From contig SPBY01000179.1 of assembly GCA_004525825.1 (NCBI GenBank), positions 1-6,466 of the forward strand: a stretch of 6,466 bases of DNA, read 5' to 3'. Shown in pieces: positions 6,395-6,466 of this stretch. This DNA is from Bacteroidia bacterium (GTDB taxonomy: Bacteria > Bacteroidota > Bacteroidia > Bacteroidales > GCA-2748055). Position numbers and translations under genes: made by a program. Below the pieces are notes generated by a model, which worked only from the letters and a program-made list of their open reading frames with translations, searched no databases and was not told the origin of the DNA. The first letter of the stretch is position 1. Every line of letters begins with the position of its first letter.

Positions 6395-6424
6395 ACTTCT
6401 CTTATAATATAATACTTACATATC

Positions 6425-6466
6425 ATGGAACAAGGTGCACGGCCAGACAAAAAAAACATCAGCAAA
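6425..6466 (+). CDS. Possible N-terminus of a rightward gene, cut by the window edge
   Basis: An ATG at 6425-6427 opens a frame that is still open at the window end after 14 codons (MEQGARPDKKNISK). It is preceded by an AT-rich, promoter-like stretch and the three-dyad block. No ribosome binding site of the GGAGG type is visible, which is common in Bacteroidota. Too little is present to assign a family. It could also be a chance frame. Confidence 0.4.
   Translation, partial: MEQGARPDKKNISK

Larger units (their letters stand above)
5809..6424. other. 616-bp stretch without a convincing gene
   Basis: This AT-rich stretch separates the leftward phosphatase gene from a possible rightward gene at 6425. 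No frame of 60 codons or more exists on either strand. It holds the phosphatase promoter, one doubtful 47-codon ORF, a rightward terminator-like dyad with a T tract, a leftward terminator-like hairpin, and several short perfect inverted repeats. Among these is AGATC-GGC-GATCT (6101-6113), which has no T tract and is otherwise unremarkable. I found no tRNA, rRNA, tmRNA, SRP RNA or riboswitch that I recognise. Confidence 0.7.

Noticed and set aside
1..6466. CRISPR array or tandem repeats
   Set aside because: I saw no direct repeat of useful length at regular spacing anywhere in the window.

Overview
This window most likely comes from a Bacteroidota chromosome (Cytophagia/Marinilabiliales-like, not resolved further). 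The reasons are a SpoIIE phosphatase with the 'DSIDYAQRIQ.AVLP' linker common in that phylum, weak Shine-Dalgarno signals, a candidate TTG/TAnnTTTG-type promoter, and a four-helix membrane protein resembling the Bacteroidota family DUF6992. Base composition is moderate and falls in the non-coding right end.

Layout: positions 1-239 (+) hold the C-terminal end of an IS3-family transposase cut by the window edge. Facing it, on the minus strand, is a run of five co-oriented genes that reads from right to left: a large two-PDZ/7TM/SpoIIE receptor phosphatase (5808-3010), a CIA30-domain protein (2906-2382), a DUF6992-like membrane protein (2385-1741), an NmrA/YbjT-like atypical SDR (1736-834) and a stand-alone SRPBCC protein (814-350). 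Gaps in the last four genes are -4, 4 and 19 bp, so they look like one operon. The phosphatase is separated from them by about 103 bp containing an imperfect hairpin, so it may or may not share the transcript.

The right end (5809-6424) has no convincing long gene. It holds the candidate promoter of the phosphatase, a doubtful 47-codon basic ORF followed by a terminator-like dyad with a T7 tract, a leftward terminator-like hairpin that has no visible gene of its own, and several short inverted repeats in front of an ATG at 6425 that may open a new rightward gene running off the window.

How the genes may work together: the phosphatase should sense something outside the cytoplasmic membrane and dephosphorylate a Ser/Thr-phosphorylated partner (typically an anti-sigma antagonist), none of which is encoded here. 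The CIA30, SDR and SRPBCC proteins are separate here, but the same domain types occur fused elsewhere (SDR with CIA30 in plant/cyanobacterial HCF173-type proteins; SDR with SRPBCC-like domains in bacterial YbjT/YfcH-type proteins). This suggests that the four-gene module acts as one membrane-linked assembly or maintenance unit. That is inference; no substrate can be named from sequence.
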